A stretch of 64,000 bases of DNA from UBA6170 sp034429975 (GTDB lineage: Bacteria > Chloroflexota > Anaerolineae > Anaerolineales > Anaerolineaceae): contig DAOUFM010000146.1 of NCBI GenBank assembly GCA_034429975.1, positions 62,001 to 126,000 of the forward strand, read 5' to 3'. The notes under the pieces were generated by a model. The model had not been told where the DNA came from, searched no databases, and saw only the letters and a list, made by a program, of their open reading frames with translations. Shown piece after piece: positions 52,613 through 62,127 of the stretch. A program made the position numbers and the translations under genes. Positions within the stretch are counted from its first letter, which is position 1. Every line of letters starts with the position of its first letter.

Positions 52613-52626
52613 TTTTCCTCCTTATT

Positions 52627-53256
52627 CTAAATACTAAAATACTGGTTTAATTCTTCAAAGTTTACTAATTTTTTATATAAATCAAAATCTTCAGGGGAAT
52701 CGATGTCTAATTCAATATTATCAAATTTTCGGACTTCAATATGAGCATTTTGTTGTTGTGCTTGCCGTAAATGTCTTTCAAATGATCCTGCGCCATAACT
52801 GAATTCAATCAGATCAATCGGAGAAACAAGCAATAAATTGGTCCCGCTCATTTTTCGGTCAGGTGATATCAGCATGCTTGGTTGTGAAAAATTAATTTTT
52901 AATATACCTTCAATATCCTCCTTGGTAATAAGCGGTAAATCAGCCGGTAAAATTAAAACAGATTGGGCTGAATAAGCTTTGATGACTTGAATTGCTTTTC
53001 GTAAAGTCAAATTTAACCCACTATCGCCATCTTCCTGCATTGTCTTTATATTGTGTGATCGAGCGATTGATAAAACTGAAGAATCTTTGCTAACAACTAA
53101 AATATTTAAAGGAATCTTTACCTCTCGTAAAGCTCTTAATGTATTTTGATACATTTGTAAATTGAGTAAAGTTCTTTCTTCTTCAGTTAATATAGAAGTT
53201 AATTTTGACTTAGATCTTCGTAAAGGTTTAACCGGAACTATTACCCATAAGCTCAT
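52627..53256 (-). CDS. cofC: CofC: 2-phospho-L-lactate (or PEP) guanylyltransferase
   Basis: A 209-residue nucleotidyltransferase. The N-terminal WVIVPVKPLRRSKSKL loop, SGLNLTLRKAI and LILPADLPLI with FEYGAGSF-like FSYGAGSFERHL match the CofC/FbiD family. It joins GTP to 2-phospho-L-lactate or phosphoenolpyruvate to form the activated precursor of the F420 side chain. The start is ATG at 53256; 77 bases separate it from cofE. CofD and the FO synthases are not in this window. Confidence 0.88.
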   Translation of the reverse strand: MSLWVIVPVKPLRRSKSKLTSILTEEERTLLNLQMYQNTLRALREVKIPLNILVVSKDSSVLSIARSHNIKTMQEDGDSGLNLTLRKAIQVIKAYSAQSVLILPADLPLITKEDIEGILKINFSQPSMLISPDRKMSGTNLLLVSPIDLIEFSYGAGSFERHLRQAQQQNAHIEVRKFDNIELDIDSPEDFDLYKKLVNFEELNQYFSI

Positions 53257-53333
53257 CGCTTAAATCCATTCCCTTTATAAAAAGTTTTATTTATGAAATG
53301 TCAGACAATTAAATTATACAAGAAATATTTGTA

Positions 53334-54101
53334 TTAACGAAAAAGATCATTATTTTCTTCTCTGAGTAATTCGGAAATACTTCCCTCGCGCAAATCGTAC
53401 GGAAATCCTCTGACCACAACAAGCGGGCGTCCTTCATTAGCCTGCCCCATTAATATTGAAGCGGCTGCTGCCAATTCGTCAGCTGTCCCTATCTCAGTGA
53501 CTCTTAATTGATAGCCAAATCGGTCCAGTGATCCGCGTTTATCAACAACACCTGGAACACCACTAATTCCAATCGAAATCCCAACAACCCCATTTCTCCA
53601 TGGGCGGCCATGGGAATCGATGATAATTACCCCAATATTTTTGCCAGATCGTTCTTGTATATAATTACGGATCGTATCAGCAGATTTATCCGGGTTTTCT
53701 GGCAATAATAAAACCCAATTTTCGGAATTCCCATCCAACCCTTTTACATTGGAATGATCTATTCCGGCATTTGCGCAGACAAAGCCCAATTTGTGCTGGA
53801 CAATCATTAACCCATTTCTTGTTCGGAGAATTTTTTTTGATTCCCTTAATATTAATTCAATTAATCGAGGATCTTTACCAGTTGAATTCGCATAAATCTT
53901 TGCTTTTTGCCCCGGTTCAATCTTTTGTAAATTTACAATACGATTTTCGGATTTCGAGACAATTTTTTGAGCAATTATTAATATATCTCCATCCTGCCAT
54001 TTCCATTTGTTTTCTTCCGAAGATTTTAAAATAATATCCGGAAGAAACGAAATGGGTTCAACTTCTGGAAAATTTTCAAATGCAAATATTTGTAATTCCA
54101 T
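53334..54101 (-). CDS. cofE: CofE: F420-0:gamma-glutamyl ligase
   Basis: A 255-residue ligase. Motifs DGDILIIAQKIVSKSENR, VCANAGIDHSNV, IIDSHGRPWRNGVVG and GTADELAAAASILMGQANEG identify CofE, which adds glutamates to F420-0 using GTP to form F420-2 and longer forms. The length matches archaeal CofE; the FbiB C-terminal nitroreductase-like domain of actinobacteria is absent. The start ATG directly follows the TAA of the reductase gene. Confidence 0.93.
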   Translation of the reverse strand: MELQIFAFENFPEVEPISFLPDIILKSSEENKWKWQDGDILIIAQKIVSKSENRIVNLQKIEPGQKAKIYANSTGKDPRLIELILRESKKILRTRNGLMIVQHKLGFVCANAGIDHSNVKGLDGNSENWVLLLPENPDKSADTIRNYIQERSGKNIGVIIIDSHGRPWRNGVVGISIGISGVPGVVDKRGSLDRFGYQLRVTEIGTADELAAAASILMGQANEGRPLVVVRGFPYDLREGSISELLREENNDLFR

Positions 54102-54752
54102 TTATGAAATTCCAGTAATTTTTATTCCTGCATCTTTAACCCCAAATTGTTTATTAATTCCAATTAAAATCGAGGTAAACCCTTCAATAACCATCGAATT
54201 TTCAATTGGCCCGGCATCAAGACCTACTAATCCTGCTTCTTTAATTAAATTAATGACAATTTCCCTTGAATTTTTACTGTCTCCTGCAACCAGTACATCA
54301 CAAGCAACCTCATCATCCCCAAGTAAATGTTCATATGAAATGTTTTGAAAAGCCGCTACAACACTTACGTTTTCTCCGAGGACTTCTTTAGCTTCGAGTG
54401 TTGCACTTCCCGCTGGCGGCATTTGTACTTTAGTTACCTTAGGAGGAACTAAAGGAACGGTGACATCAATAACAATTTTGCCTTGACTGGCATCTTTAAT
54501 ATATTCACACATTGCTTTATGAGCGCTATATGGAACCGTGATGACCAACAATTCTGCTTTGTTGGCGGCTTCTAAATTTTCTTTTCCTTCAATTTTGATT
54601 GATCCACCCAACAAGTTCTCAAGTTGTGATGCTGCTTCAACAGCTTTGCCTTCTTGTCTGGAGCCAATAATAATTTGATGGCCTGCTTTCGCCCATCGAA
54701 ATCCAATCCCCATTCCCTCTTTTCCAGTTCCACCTAATATTGCTATTTTCAT
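54102..54752 (-). CDS. npdG: NADPH-dependent F420 reductase (NpdG/Fno)
   Basis: About 216 residues. The Rossmann loop KIAILGGTGKEGMGIGFRWA, the NADP-recognition segment IIIGSRQEGKAVEAA, and VVIDVTVPLVPP-like VIDVTVPLVPPK and FQNISYEHLL fit F420H2:NADP+ oxidoreductase. It exchanges hydride between NADPH and F420. The start is the ATG at 54752, because AAGGA lies 8 bases upstream; the farther in-frame starts would overlap ssnA. It is directly followed by cofE. Confidence 0.9.
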   Translation of the reverse strand: MKIAILGGTGKEGMGIGFRWAKAGHQIIIGSRQEGKAVEAASQLENLLGGSIKIEGKENLEAANKAELLVITVPYSAHKAMCEYIKDASQGKIVIDVTVPLVPPKVTKVQMPPAGSATLEAKEVLGENVSVVAAFQNISYEHLLGDDEVACDVLVAGDSKNSREIVINLIKEAGLVGLDAGPIENSMVIEGFTSILIGINKQFGVKDAGIKITGIS

Positions 54753-54769
54753 TGTATCCATCCTTGTTG

Positions 54770-56113
54770 TTAAAATTGTTTGTAGTATCGATCCCAAACC
54801 TCACTGCACAGAGCTGTGGCCTCCCTGAAAATTTTTTCTTCATCAAGGTTAATTAACTCCCTGTCTTTCATGAGAACTTTGCCAGCCACCATTGTCATTG
54901 TTACCATACTATGATGCATGCCAAAAAGAATGTGCCAGGGTAAATTCCCAGCAGTTAACTCTGTAAAGGGTCGATAATCCACGAAAATTATATCAGCTTG
55001 TGCGCCCGGTGTTAAAGAACCAATGGGAAGGTTAAATTGCTGACTGGTTAGGGCAGAATTTTTATAAATTCCCATTTCAATCACATCATAACCTCCCATT
55101 CTACGTGGATCTAGATTTACAAGTTTATGCACCAAATATGTTGTTTTCCACTCATCCCACATTGTATTTGAAAAACCATCATTTCCGAGGCATACCTTCA
55201 CACCGGCTCGCATCATCGATTCCATATTACCAATCCCAACAGCATTATTCATATTCGAGCGAGGTTGGTGGGTAACCCAGGTTTTTGAATCAGATAATAA
55301 TTCAATTTCCTTTGCGTCAACATGAACAGCATGAGCAACGATAGATTTTTCACTCAAAATACCTACAGCGGATAACCGATCCACCACACGCATTCCCGTC
55401 TTTTTAATACAGTCATATTCATCACTTGGATGTTCGGCAACATGAATATGGAACCCAACCCCTTCCGGAGCCATATTTTTGCTTTTTTCAAGTGTTTCAT
55501 CCGACAATGTCAAACTTGCGTGTAATCCAAACGTTGCTGACAATCTTCCATTTAAATTATTTCCTTGATTGATACGGTTGATAAAACGCACGTTTTCCTG
55601 AATTCCAGCATTAGCTTTTTCCTGACCGTCTCGATCTGTAACTTCATAACACAAGGAAGCTCTAACTCCGGATTGATAGACCACTTCAGCGATAACATCT
55701 AAGGAATTAGATATTGCATTTGGAGAAGCGTGGTGATCAAAAAGGGTTGTATTCCCATGTTTTATTGCATCGACAATACTCACCCAGGCTGAAGATGCAA
55801 CGCTTTTTTCGTCAAGCGATTTATCCAGATTCCACCATAAATTCCTTAATATTTCAGGAAAACCTGAAGGCGGATCTCCAGGAATTGCTAATCCTCTGGA
55901 ATAAGCACTATAAAAATGTGTATGAGCACAAATTAATCCCGGCATGATGTATTGACCTTTGGCATCCAAAACTTCCTCGTGTGGAAAGTCTTCTCTTAAT
56001 AATCCGAAAGAGTCAATTCTTACTATCGTATCATTCAGAATTAAAAGCGCTTGATTCTCAAGGATTTCATTTGGGTTAGCCCAGGTAATTATTTTTCCGT
56101 TTGTAATAATCAT
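54770..56113 (-). CDS. ssnA: SsnA-like putative aminohydrolase (selenium metabolism cluster)
   Basis: A 447-residue amidohydrolase. Metal ligands are in PGLICAHTHFYSAYSRGL, HIHVAEHPSDEY, SIVAHAVHVD and CLGNDGFSNTMWDE; NLWWNLDKSLDEKSV, FDHHASPNAISNSL and HQPRSNMNNAVG are characteristic of SsnA. In E. coli and clostridia ssnA lies with selenium-dependent xanthine dehydrogenase genes and may deaminate purine-type rings. AGGAG lies before the ATG. As the first gene of the block it probably marks the operon start. Confidence 0.85.
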   Translation of the reverse strand: MIITNGKIITWANPNEILENQALLILNDTIVRIDSFGLLREDFPHEEVLDAKGQYIMPGLICAHTHFYSAYSRGLAIPGDPPSGFPEILRNLWWNLDKSLDEKSVASSAWVSIVDAIKHGNTTLFDHHASPNAISNSLDVIAEVVYQSGVRASLCYEVTDRDGQEKANAGIQENVRFINRINQGNNLNGRLSATFGLHASLTLSDETLEKSKNMAPEGVGFHIHVAEHPSDEYDCIKKTGMRVVDRLSAVGILSEKSIVAHAVHVDAKEIELLSDSKTWVTHQPRSNMNNAVGIGNMESMMRAGVKVCLGNDGFSNTMWDEWKTTYLVHKLVNLDPRRMGGYDVIEMGIYKNSALTSQQFNLPIGSLTPGAQADIIFVDYRPFTELTAGNLPWHILFGMHHSMVTMTMVAGKVLMKDRELINLDEEKIFREATALCSEVWDRYYKQF

Positions 56114-56228
56114 ATAAGACTCCTATTATTCTAAAATTGTCAAATGTAAATCAAATTTACTATATACCATAAATATATTTTATTTTATAATCATCAAGCG
56201 TAAAAAATACCAAAGGAGTTACATTAGC

Positions 56229-57608
56229 ATGGCAACACGAGAAGAAGCATTATTTAATGGTAAACAAAATTACAATTATTATCAAGAATTATTACAAGAA
56301 TTTATAAGAATTCCATCCATTTCAACTGACCCAAACCACAAAGAGGACATCAAGCTCGCTTCTAATTATTTAAAATCCGTGCTTAACAAATTTGGTATAA
56401 CGGATGTCAGAATAATGGACACCGAAGGACATCCGGTTGTTTATGCGGAAAAAAGGTCAACAAATCAACAAGCTCTAACTGTTTTGATTTATGGGCATTA
56501 TGATGTACAGCCAGTGGACCCATTGGAATTATGGGAGTCCAACCCTTTCGAGCCAACAGTAAAAGACGGTCGATTGGTTGGTAGAGGTGCATCGGATATG
56601 AAAGGACAAATCATTGCATGCCTCGCAGCTTATCAAGCAATTAGCCTTACTGGAACAATTCCACTAAATTTTAAATTTATCTTTGAGGGAGAAGAAGAAA
56701 TTGGGTCACCAAATCTAACTCCCTTTTTAGAAAAGAATAAAGAGCTCCTTCAATGCGATGTGATTCTCAATCCGGATGCTGGAATGATTTCCCCTGACAC
56801 CCCAACAATTGTTAATGGTTTGCGAGGTTTAACTTATTTTGAATTAATGATCAAAGGACCCGATCATGATTTACATTCCGGAACATTTGGAGGTGCTATT
56901 CATAACCCCGCGATTGTACTTGCAGATTTAATTTCTGGAATGCATGATTCGGACAATCGGGTAACACTCCCTGGATTCTATGACGATGTAATCCCTTTAA
57001 CTGAAAGAGAGCGGAATGAATTTTTGAAAATACCTGTTACAGATTCAGATATAAAACGTCAAACAGGTGCACCAGCGTTGCTGGGTGAAAAAGGATATTC
57101 ACCTCTTGAACAAATAGGCGCTCGGCCTACCCTGGATATCAGCGGAATGCTATCGGGCTTTATTGGAGAAGGTTCTAAAACAATTATCCCTTCCTGGGCA
57201 ATGGCAAAAATTGGAATGCGTACGGTTCCAAACCAAGATCCTAACAAAATTTATCATCAATTAAAACAATATATCGAAGAAAATGTCCCCAAAACAGTAA
57301 CATGGGAATTAAAGCAATTTGCTGGTGGATGGGCTTCAATTTCTGATACGACCAATCCCGAAGTAGTCGCTCTTTCTAACGCCTTAGAATCTGTTTGGGG
57401 CAAAAAACCTTTATATAAACGCGAGGGAGGATCAATTCCGGTTGTAGCATTCATGCAGAAGATATTAAACAAAGATTCAGTTTTAACAGGTTTTGGATTA
57501 CCGGATGATAAAATACATTCCCCAAATGAAAGCCTCCATTTAGAGACATGGAAAAAAGGAATTTTAGCTCTGATAGAGTTTTTCTATAATTTTGCAGGTG
57601 TTAAATGA
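56229..57608 (+). CDS. M20 family dipeptidase (carnosinase/CNDP-like)
   Basis: A 459-residue metallopeptidase. GHYDVQPVDP, GRGASDMKGQ, FEGEEEIGSPNL and DAGM supply the dinuclear Zn ligands and catalytic Glu; DLHSGTFGG and GGSIPVVAF belong to the lid domain and active site. DDKIHSPNE gives the last ligand. This fits the M20A group of dipeptidases (CNDP/DapE-like). AAGGAG is about 10 bases before the ATG. The gene is divergent from ssnA and overlaps the DUF1385 gene by 4 bases. Confidence 0.9.
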   Translation: MATREEALFNGKQNYNYYQELLQEFIRIPSISTDPNHKEDIKLASNYLKSVLNKFGITDVRIMDTEGHPVVYAEKRSTNQQALTVLIYGHYDVQPVDPLELWESNPFEPTVKDGRLVGRGASDMKGQIIACLAAYQAISLTGTIPLNFKFIFEGEEEIGSPNLTPFLEKNKELLQCDVILNPDAGMISPDTPTIVNGLRGLTYFELMIKGPDHDLHSGTFGGAIHNPAIVLADLISGMHDSDNRVTLPGFYDDVIPLTERERNEFLKIPVTDSDIKRQTGAPALLGEKGYSPLEQIGARPTLDISGMLSGFIGEGSKTIIPSWAMAKIGMRTVPNQDPNKIYHQLKQYIEENVPKTVTWELKQFAGGWASISDTTNPEVVALSNALESVWGKKPLYKREGGSIPVVAFMQKILNKDSVLTGFGLPDDKIHSPNESLHLETWKKGILALIEFFYNFAGVK

Positions 57609-58492
57609 AAACAGAAAAATTAAGAATGCCATCATATGGGGGGCAGGCATTAATTGAAGGTGTCCTCATGCGTGGCAGTAAATATTTGGCTGCAGCTTAT
57701 CGGAAACCAGATGGTGAGATCGTTGTTGAGACAGAAGAATTAGGAAAATTGTATCAAAGCCCAATTAAAAAAATCCCTTTTCTCCGAGGTTTGGTTATTC
57801 TTTGGGATGCGCTTGGATTAGGATCTAAATATTTAACAAAATCAGCAAACTATCAAGCTGAAAATGAAAATGATAAAATCGAAGGACCAACCTTATATAT
57901 TACTTTACTTATTTCACTAACTGTTGCTATGGCAATTTTCTTTTTGACTCCAGCCCTTATTGGAAAAGGCCTGGAACAATGGTTGGGATTAACCAGTATT
58001 TCTCAGAATCTAATTGAGGGAATTATCCGCTTAGCCTTTGTTATTCTTTATATCTGGGGAATTGGGAAAATGTCTGATGTTCATAGAGTATTTTCCTATC
58101 ATGGCGCTGAACATAAAACAATTAATGCTTTTGAAGCCAAAGAAATTCTTGAGCCAGAAAAAGTTAAGGGTTATTCTCTGCAGCACCCCCGTTGCGGAAC
58201 TGCATTTATCCTTTATCTTGTTGTTATATCTGTCATTGTCTTTACTTTTATCGGAAAGACGAGTTGGTTACTTTTGGTTACTTCCAGATTATTGCTAATT
58301 CCTTTTATAGCCATGATTGCGTATGAGTATATTCGTTTTACAGCCGATCATCTTGAAAACCCCTTTATTTATTTATTAGCAAAACCCGGATTATGGTTAC
58401 AAAAACTCACAACAAACGAGCCTGATGAAAAAATTTTAGAAGTAAGTATTGCAGCATTTAATGCAATGTATGAATTAGAAAACAGCCAGTAA
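57605..58492 (+). CDS. DUF1385 membrane protein (YqhQ-like)
   Basis: A 295-residue protein. YGGQALIEGVLMRGSKYLAA at the N-terminus and SYHGAEHKTINAFEAKE, LQHPRCGTAFIL in the middle are the DUF1385 signatures; about four to five helices lie between 95 and 270. The conserved HGAEHKT and HPRCGT segments suggest a metal or nucleophile site, but the molecular function is unknown. ATG overlaps the dipeptidase stop as ATGA. Confidence 0.88.
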   Translation: MKTEKLRMPSYGGQALIEGVLMRGSKYLAAAYRKPDGEIVVETEELGKLYQSPIKKIPFLRGLVILWDALGLGSKYLTKSANYQAENENDKIEGPTLYITLLISLTVAMAIFFLTPALIGKGLEQWLGLTSISQNLIEGIIRLAFVILYIWGIGKMSDVHRVFSYHGAEHKTINAFEAKEILEPEKVKGYSLQHPRCGTAFILYLVVISVIVFTFIGKTSWLLLVTSRLLLIPFIAMIAYEYIRFTADHLENPFIYLLAKPGLWLQKLTTNEPDEKILEVSIAAFNAMYELENSQ

Positions 58493-58559
58493 ACCTGCTG
58501 ATTGTACCATTTCAATTTATTTACTTGACACATTCGAACCTGAAAATATACTTATTTTT

Positions 58560-59111
58560 ATGAAAGGTTCAAATTATTTTTGGTTTCTCATGTCATTTTT
58601 ATCTGGGGTTTTAATCTCAGGTATCATGCTTCTCCTTTTATCCAACAAACCGAATAACCCGATTACCCTCATTCCTGCTCCAACCCCCTTACCCATAAAA
58701 GTTTATTTATCTGGAGATATCAGTCATCCAGGAGTTTATGAATTACAAAAAGGATCCAGATTGGAAGATCTGCTGATTATTGCAAATGTAAATATGGCTG
58801 ATTTAAACAATCTCAATTTGGCTTCAAAACTGTTTGATGGGCAACACATTCAAATAAAAACATTCGATGATCCACAAAAATATCAGGTTTTTCAAGCTGT
58901 TTCAGATGAAAGAATCAATATCAATGAAGCAAATCTTAAGGAATTGACATCATTACCAGGAATAGGTGAAACGAAGGCACAAGAAATTATTAAGTATAGA
59001 GAAGCAATCGGTTATTTTGATAAAATAGAAGATATACTTAAAGTCCCTGGAATTGGGAATGCAACATATGAACAAATCAAAGAGATGATAACCACAAATT
59101 CAATCAATTAA
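58560..59111 (+). CDS. comEA: ComEA-family DNA-binding protein
   Basis: A 183-residue protein. One N-terminal membrane anchor (9-29), a SLBB domain (IKVYLSGDISHPGVYELQKG, residues 46-100) and a double helix-hairpin-helix region (ININEANLKELTSLPGIGET, and ILKVPGIGNATYEQIKEM) give the ComEA architecture. ComEA binds incoming double-stranded DNA outside the membrane during transformation. No comEC is in the window. It overlaps the YqeY gene start by one base. Confidence 0.93.
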   Translation: MKGSNYFWFLMSFLSGVLISGIMLLLLSNKPNNPITLIPAPTPLPIKVYLSGDISHPGVYELQKGSRLEDLLIIANVNMADLNNLNLASKLFDGQHIQIKTFDDPQKYQVFQAVSDERININEANLKELTSLPGIGETKAQEIIKYREAIGYFDKIEDILKVPGIGNATYEQIKEMITTNSIN

Positions 59112-59569
59112 TGAGGTCAGAAATGGATATCAAAGAACAATTATCAGATTCTTTAAAAATTGCAATGAAAGAAGCAGATAATGAACAAAAGAAAGTTATT
59201 CGGATGGTTTTATCATCAATCAAAAATCAGGAAATAGACAAAGGTAAAATGCTTTCAGAAGAAGAAGTGCTTTCTATTATTCACAAAGAAATCAAAAGTC
59301 GACGTGAAACAATCGAAGGTGCAAAATTAAATAATCGCCAGGACTTGATCGATGAAGCTCAAGGGGATATAAAAATATTACAAAAATATCTTCCGGAAGG
59401 TTTGTCACAGGAAGAAATTACTAAACTTGTGAAAGAAGCAATTTCAGAAACTGGTGCAATTTCTTCCGCAGATATGGGAAAAGTAATGAAAGCCGTTCTT
59501 CCAAAGATAGCTGGGAAAGCACCGGGGAATCAAGTAAGTATGATTGTTAAGGAATTATTACAAAATTAA
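59111..59569 (+). CDS. GatB/YqeY domain protein
   Basis: A 152-residue YqeY protein: MDIKEQLSDSLKIAMKEADN, VLSSIKNQEIDKGK, ILQKYLPEGLSQEEI and GKVMKAVLPKIAGKAPGNQV match the family. It resembles the C-terminal tail domain of GatB and is suspected to bind tRNA, but its function is unknown. The ATG at 59111 overlaps the comEA stop; a second ATG at 59123 has AGG upstream and may be the real start. Confidence 0.9.
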   Translation: MRSEMDIKEQLSDSLKIAMKEADNEQKKVIRMVLSSIKNQEIDKGKMLSEEEVLSIIHKEIKSRRETIEGAKLNNRQDLIDEAQGDIKILQKYLPEGLSQEEITKLVKEAISETGAISSADMGKVMKAVLPKIAGKAPGNQVSMIVKELLQN

Positions 59570-59570
59570 A

Positions 59571-61682
59571 ATGAGAACTTCAATAGGAAAGGGTTTTTGG
59601 AAAAAAGAAAATTCTGGGATTAAGTTATTCATTCTTTTACTTACAGGAATTGTTGCCTTTGGCGCAATAATTCTTCCTATTTCTTCACGCCCAACAGCAT
59701 TTGAATTAACGGTTGGGAGCGTTGCCACGCAGGATTTTCAAGCCTCAAGAAATTTAACTTATAAATCAGATTTTTTAACTCAGCAAAAAATAAAATCAGT
59801 TGAAAATTCAGTGGCTCCTGTTTATCTTAACATCGACCCTGCTATTTCAAGACAGCAAATCGACCGCTTAAGAAAATCATTGGATTTCATCACCCTTGTA
59901 AGAAATGATCCATATTCCGATAATCCGAAAAAAATTAACGATATATCAAATTTGACTTATGCTCATTTATCAAAAGATGTGGCCACACAACTTCTTCTGA
60001 TGGATGAACAAACCTGGGTAGCCATTCAAAAAGAAATGATTATCGTTTTGGAACAGGTTTTTAGATCTTCCATCCGCGACTATCAAATACAAGAAACGAA
60101 ATTAAGAATTCCTACTTTAATTAGTTTTACTTTTAGCGAAGAAAACACAAAGATAATTGACGCTATGGTTTCTCCTTTTGTTTTGCCAAATTCATTGTTT
60201 AGTAAGGAACTAACAGACGAGGCAATTCAAAAAGCAATAGATCAGGTCGAACCAGTAGAGAAAACTTATTCACCTGGAGAAATAATTATTCGGCGAGGTC
60301 AAATAATTGACGATCAAACGTATGAAGCTTTGGAAAAGTTTGATTACATTGCCCCAGAAAATAAACAACAAGAATATTTTGGATCGGGTGTTTTTATAAC
60401 AATTCAAATGTTCTTCCTGGGTTTGTATTTTAAAAAACAAAAATCCAATACATACTCAATCAAAGAATTACTGATTATTTCTATTCTTTTTATTACTTTT
60501 CTTCTATCAGCAAAATTCTTAATTCCGAATAGAACCGTTTTACCTTATATTTTTCCCTTTGCAGGTTTCACTTTTGCAATAAGTACATTATTTGGGATCG
60601 AAGTTGCTTTTGTTTTATCGTTGTCTTTAAGCTCTATTATTTCGTATGGCTCTTTTGACTTTCAAAACCTGCTTCCCTTCTATCTCTTTCCTGCACTATT
60701 CGGAAGTTTACTGCTAGGACAAGGCAGAAGAATATCGGTTTTTTTCAGTTCAGGATTAATAACTGGAATAATCAGCGCTGGAATTATTGTTTCTCTCAGA
60801 TTATTGAGTGGAACCACAGATATTATTGGTTTGTTTACTCTTTCAGGAGCTTCATTATTTAATGGCATGGCATCAGCCAGCTTAGGATTATTGATTATAT
60901 TTTTCATTGCTCAAATCTTAGGAATTACAACTGCGCTTCAACTTCTTGAAATTTCAAGGCCCGATCATCCATTATTACAATTTGTCCTTACAAATGCCCC
61001 TGGCTCATATCAGCATTCTTTACAAGTTGCAAATATGGCTGAACAGGCCGCTAAAGATATAGGCGCAGATCAATTACTTACACGAATTGGAGCCCTTTAT
61101 CATGATTCTGGTAAAGCTGCGAACCCCTCTTTTTTCATTGAAAACCAGGTCGCGGGAGATCTCAATGCTCATGATGATCTCGATCCTTATCTAAGTGCGG
61201 CAACGATTATCCAACACGTACCTGATGGTGTTGAATTGGCAAAAAAATACAGGCTTCCACCAAGAATTTTTGATTTTATAAAAGAACATCATGGCACAAT
61301 GATGACCAAATACTTTTATGTAAAAGCGGTTGAAGAAAATCATAACGATTTGGAAAAAGTTAACGCAGACGATTTCCGATATCCAGGTCCAAAACCCCAA
61401 TCAAAAGAAACCGCATTATTAATGTTAGCTGACGGAGTAGAAGCGAGAGCCAGAGCTGACAAACCAACAAATCAAGAAGAATTGGAAAATATTATTCATG
61501 GTGTGATTGATTATTGCTTGCAGGAAGGTCAGTTGGAAGACACCGATTTAACAATGAAGGATTTAACTACCATCGTTAATTCCTTCTCAAAAACTTTAAT
61601 TAACACCTATCATCCCCGTATTAAGTATCCGGAATTAAAACCTCAACAAGAAGTAACCATAGATGAGTCGGAAAATTCCTGA
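59571..61682 (+). CDS. PgpH/YqfF-like membrane HD phosphodiesterase
   Basis: About 703 residues. An N-terminal helix is followed by an extracytoplasmic 7TMR-HDED region (residues 35-260), seven membrane helices (about 265-460) and a cytoplasmic HD domain with YQHSLQVANMAE, the metal-binding YHDSGKAANPSFF (His511-Asp512) and EHHGTMMTKYFY. This matches PgpH, which hydrolyses c-di-AMP. The start is the ATG at 59571, two bases after the YqeY stop. The next gene is ybeY, as in many Firmicutes. Confidence 0.9.
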   Translation: MRTSIGKGFWKKENSGIKLFILLLTGIVAFGAIILPISSRPTAFELTVGSVATQDFQASRNLTYKSDFLTQQKIKSVENSVAPVYLNIDPAISRQQIDRLRKSLDFITLVRNDPYSDNPKKINDISNLTYAHLSKDVATQLLLMDEQTWVAIQKEMIIVLEQVFRSSIRDYQIQETKLRIPTLISFTFSEENTKIIDAMVSPFVLPNSLFSKELTDEAIQKAIDQVEPVEKTYSPGEIIIRRGQIIDDQTYEALEKFDYIAPENKQQEYFGSGVFITIQMFFLGLYFKKQKSNTYSIKELLIISILFITFLLSAKFLIPNRTVLPYIFPFAGFTFAISTLFGIEVAFVLSLSLSSIISYGSFDFQNLLPFYLFPALFGSLLLGQGRRISVFFSSGLITGIISAGIIVSLRLLSGTTDIIGLFTLSGASLFNGMASASLGLLIIFFIAQILGITTALQLLEISRPDHPLLQFVLTNAPGSYQHSLQVANMAEQAAKDIGADQLLTRIGALYHDSGKAANPSFFIENQVAGDLNAHDDLDPYLSAATIIQHVPDGVELAKKYRLPPRIFDFIKEHHGTMMTKYFYVKAVEENHNDLEKVNADDFRYPGPKPQSKETALLMLADGVEARARADKPTNQEELENIIHGVIDYCLQEGQLEDTDLTMKDLTTIVNSFSKTLINTYHPRIKYPELKPQQEVTIDESENS

Positions 61683-62127
61683 AGTGATTATTACTAATGA
61701 TAACAACTATCCTCTTCCAAAGGAAATTGAAGGAGTTGTTTTTTCGACTTTAACTTATCTTCAAATTGATAATAATGTTTCTTTATCGATTGCTTTCGTT
61801 GAAGAAAAAACAATAATAGAATTAAATAATGAATATAGTGGCTATGCGAAATCTACGGATGTTTTGTCTTTTGATGCCCACATAGTTGATCCTGGAACTG
61901 GCCGTTTATTTTTAGGGGATATCGTTATTTGCTATCCTTTTGTTTTGAAACAATCCACCTCAATTGGAAACAATTTAAATGATGAACTATTGTTGATGGT
62001 GATCCATGGTTTATTGCATTTATTGGGATTTTCTCATGAAAATGAAAAGAGCAAAGATAAAATGTGGGCTGTTCAATCTCAAATTCTTCGTCTGAATAAT
62101 ATCAAATTACAACGATTGCCTGAATGA
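61663..62127 (+). CDS. ybeY: Endoribonuclease YbeY
   Basis: A 154-residue metalloprotein. The zinc motif HGLLHLLGFSH (His115, His119, His125) and the KSTDVLSFDAHIVD substrate loop identify YbeY, needed for 16S rRNA 3'-end maturation and ribosome quality control. The Asp of the usual LxGxDH is Ser here, while all three His ligands remain. The start overlaps the HD phosphodiesterase by 20 bases, a typical arrangement. Confidence 0.93.
   Translation: MSRKIPEVIITNDNNYPLPKEIEGVVFSTLTYLQIDNNVSLSIAFVEEKTIIELNNEYSGYAKSTDVLSFDAHIVDPGTGRLFLGDIVICYPFVLKQSTSIGNNLNDELLLMVIHGLLHLLGFSHENEKSKDKMWAVQSQILRLNNIKLQRLPE

Noticed and set aside
56114..56228. Regulatory RNA upstream of the ssnA operon
   Set aside because: Only 115 bases of AT-rich DNA shared with the divergent dipeptidase gene; no stable stem and no riboswitch motif.
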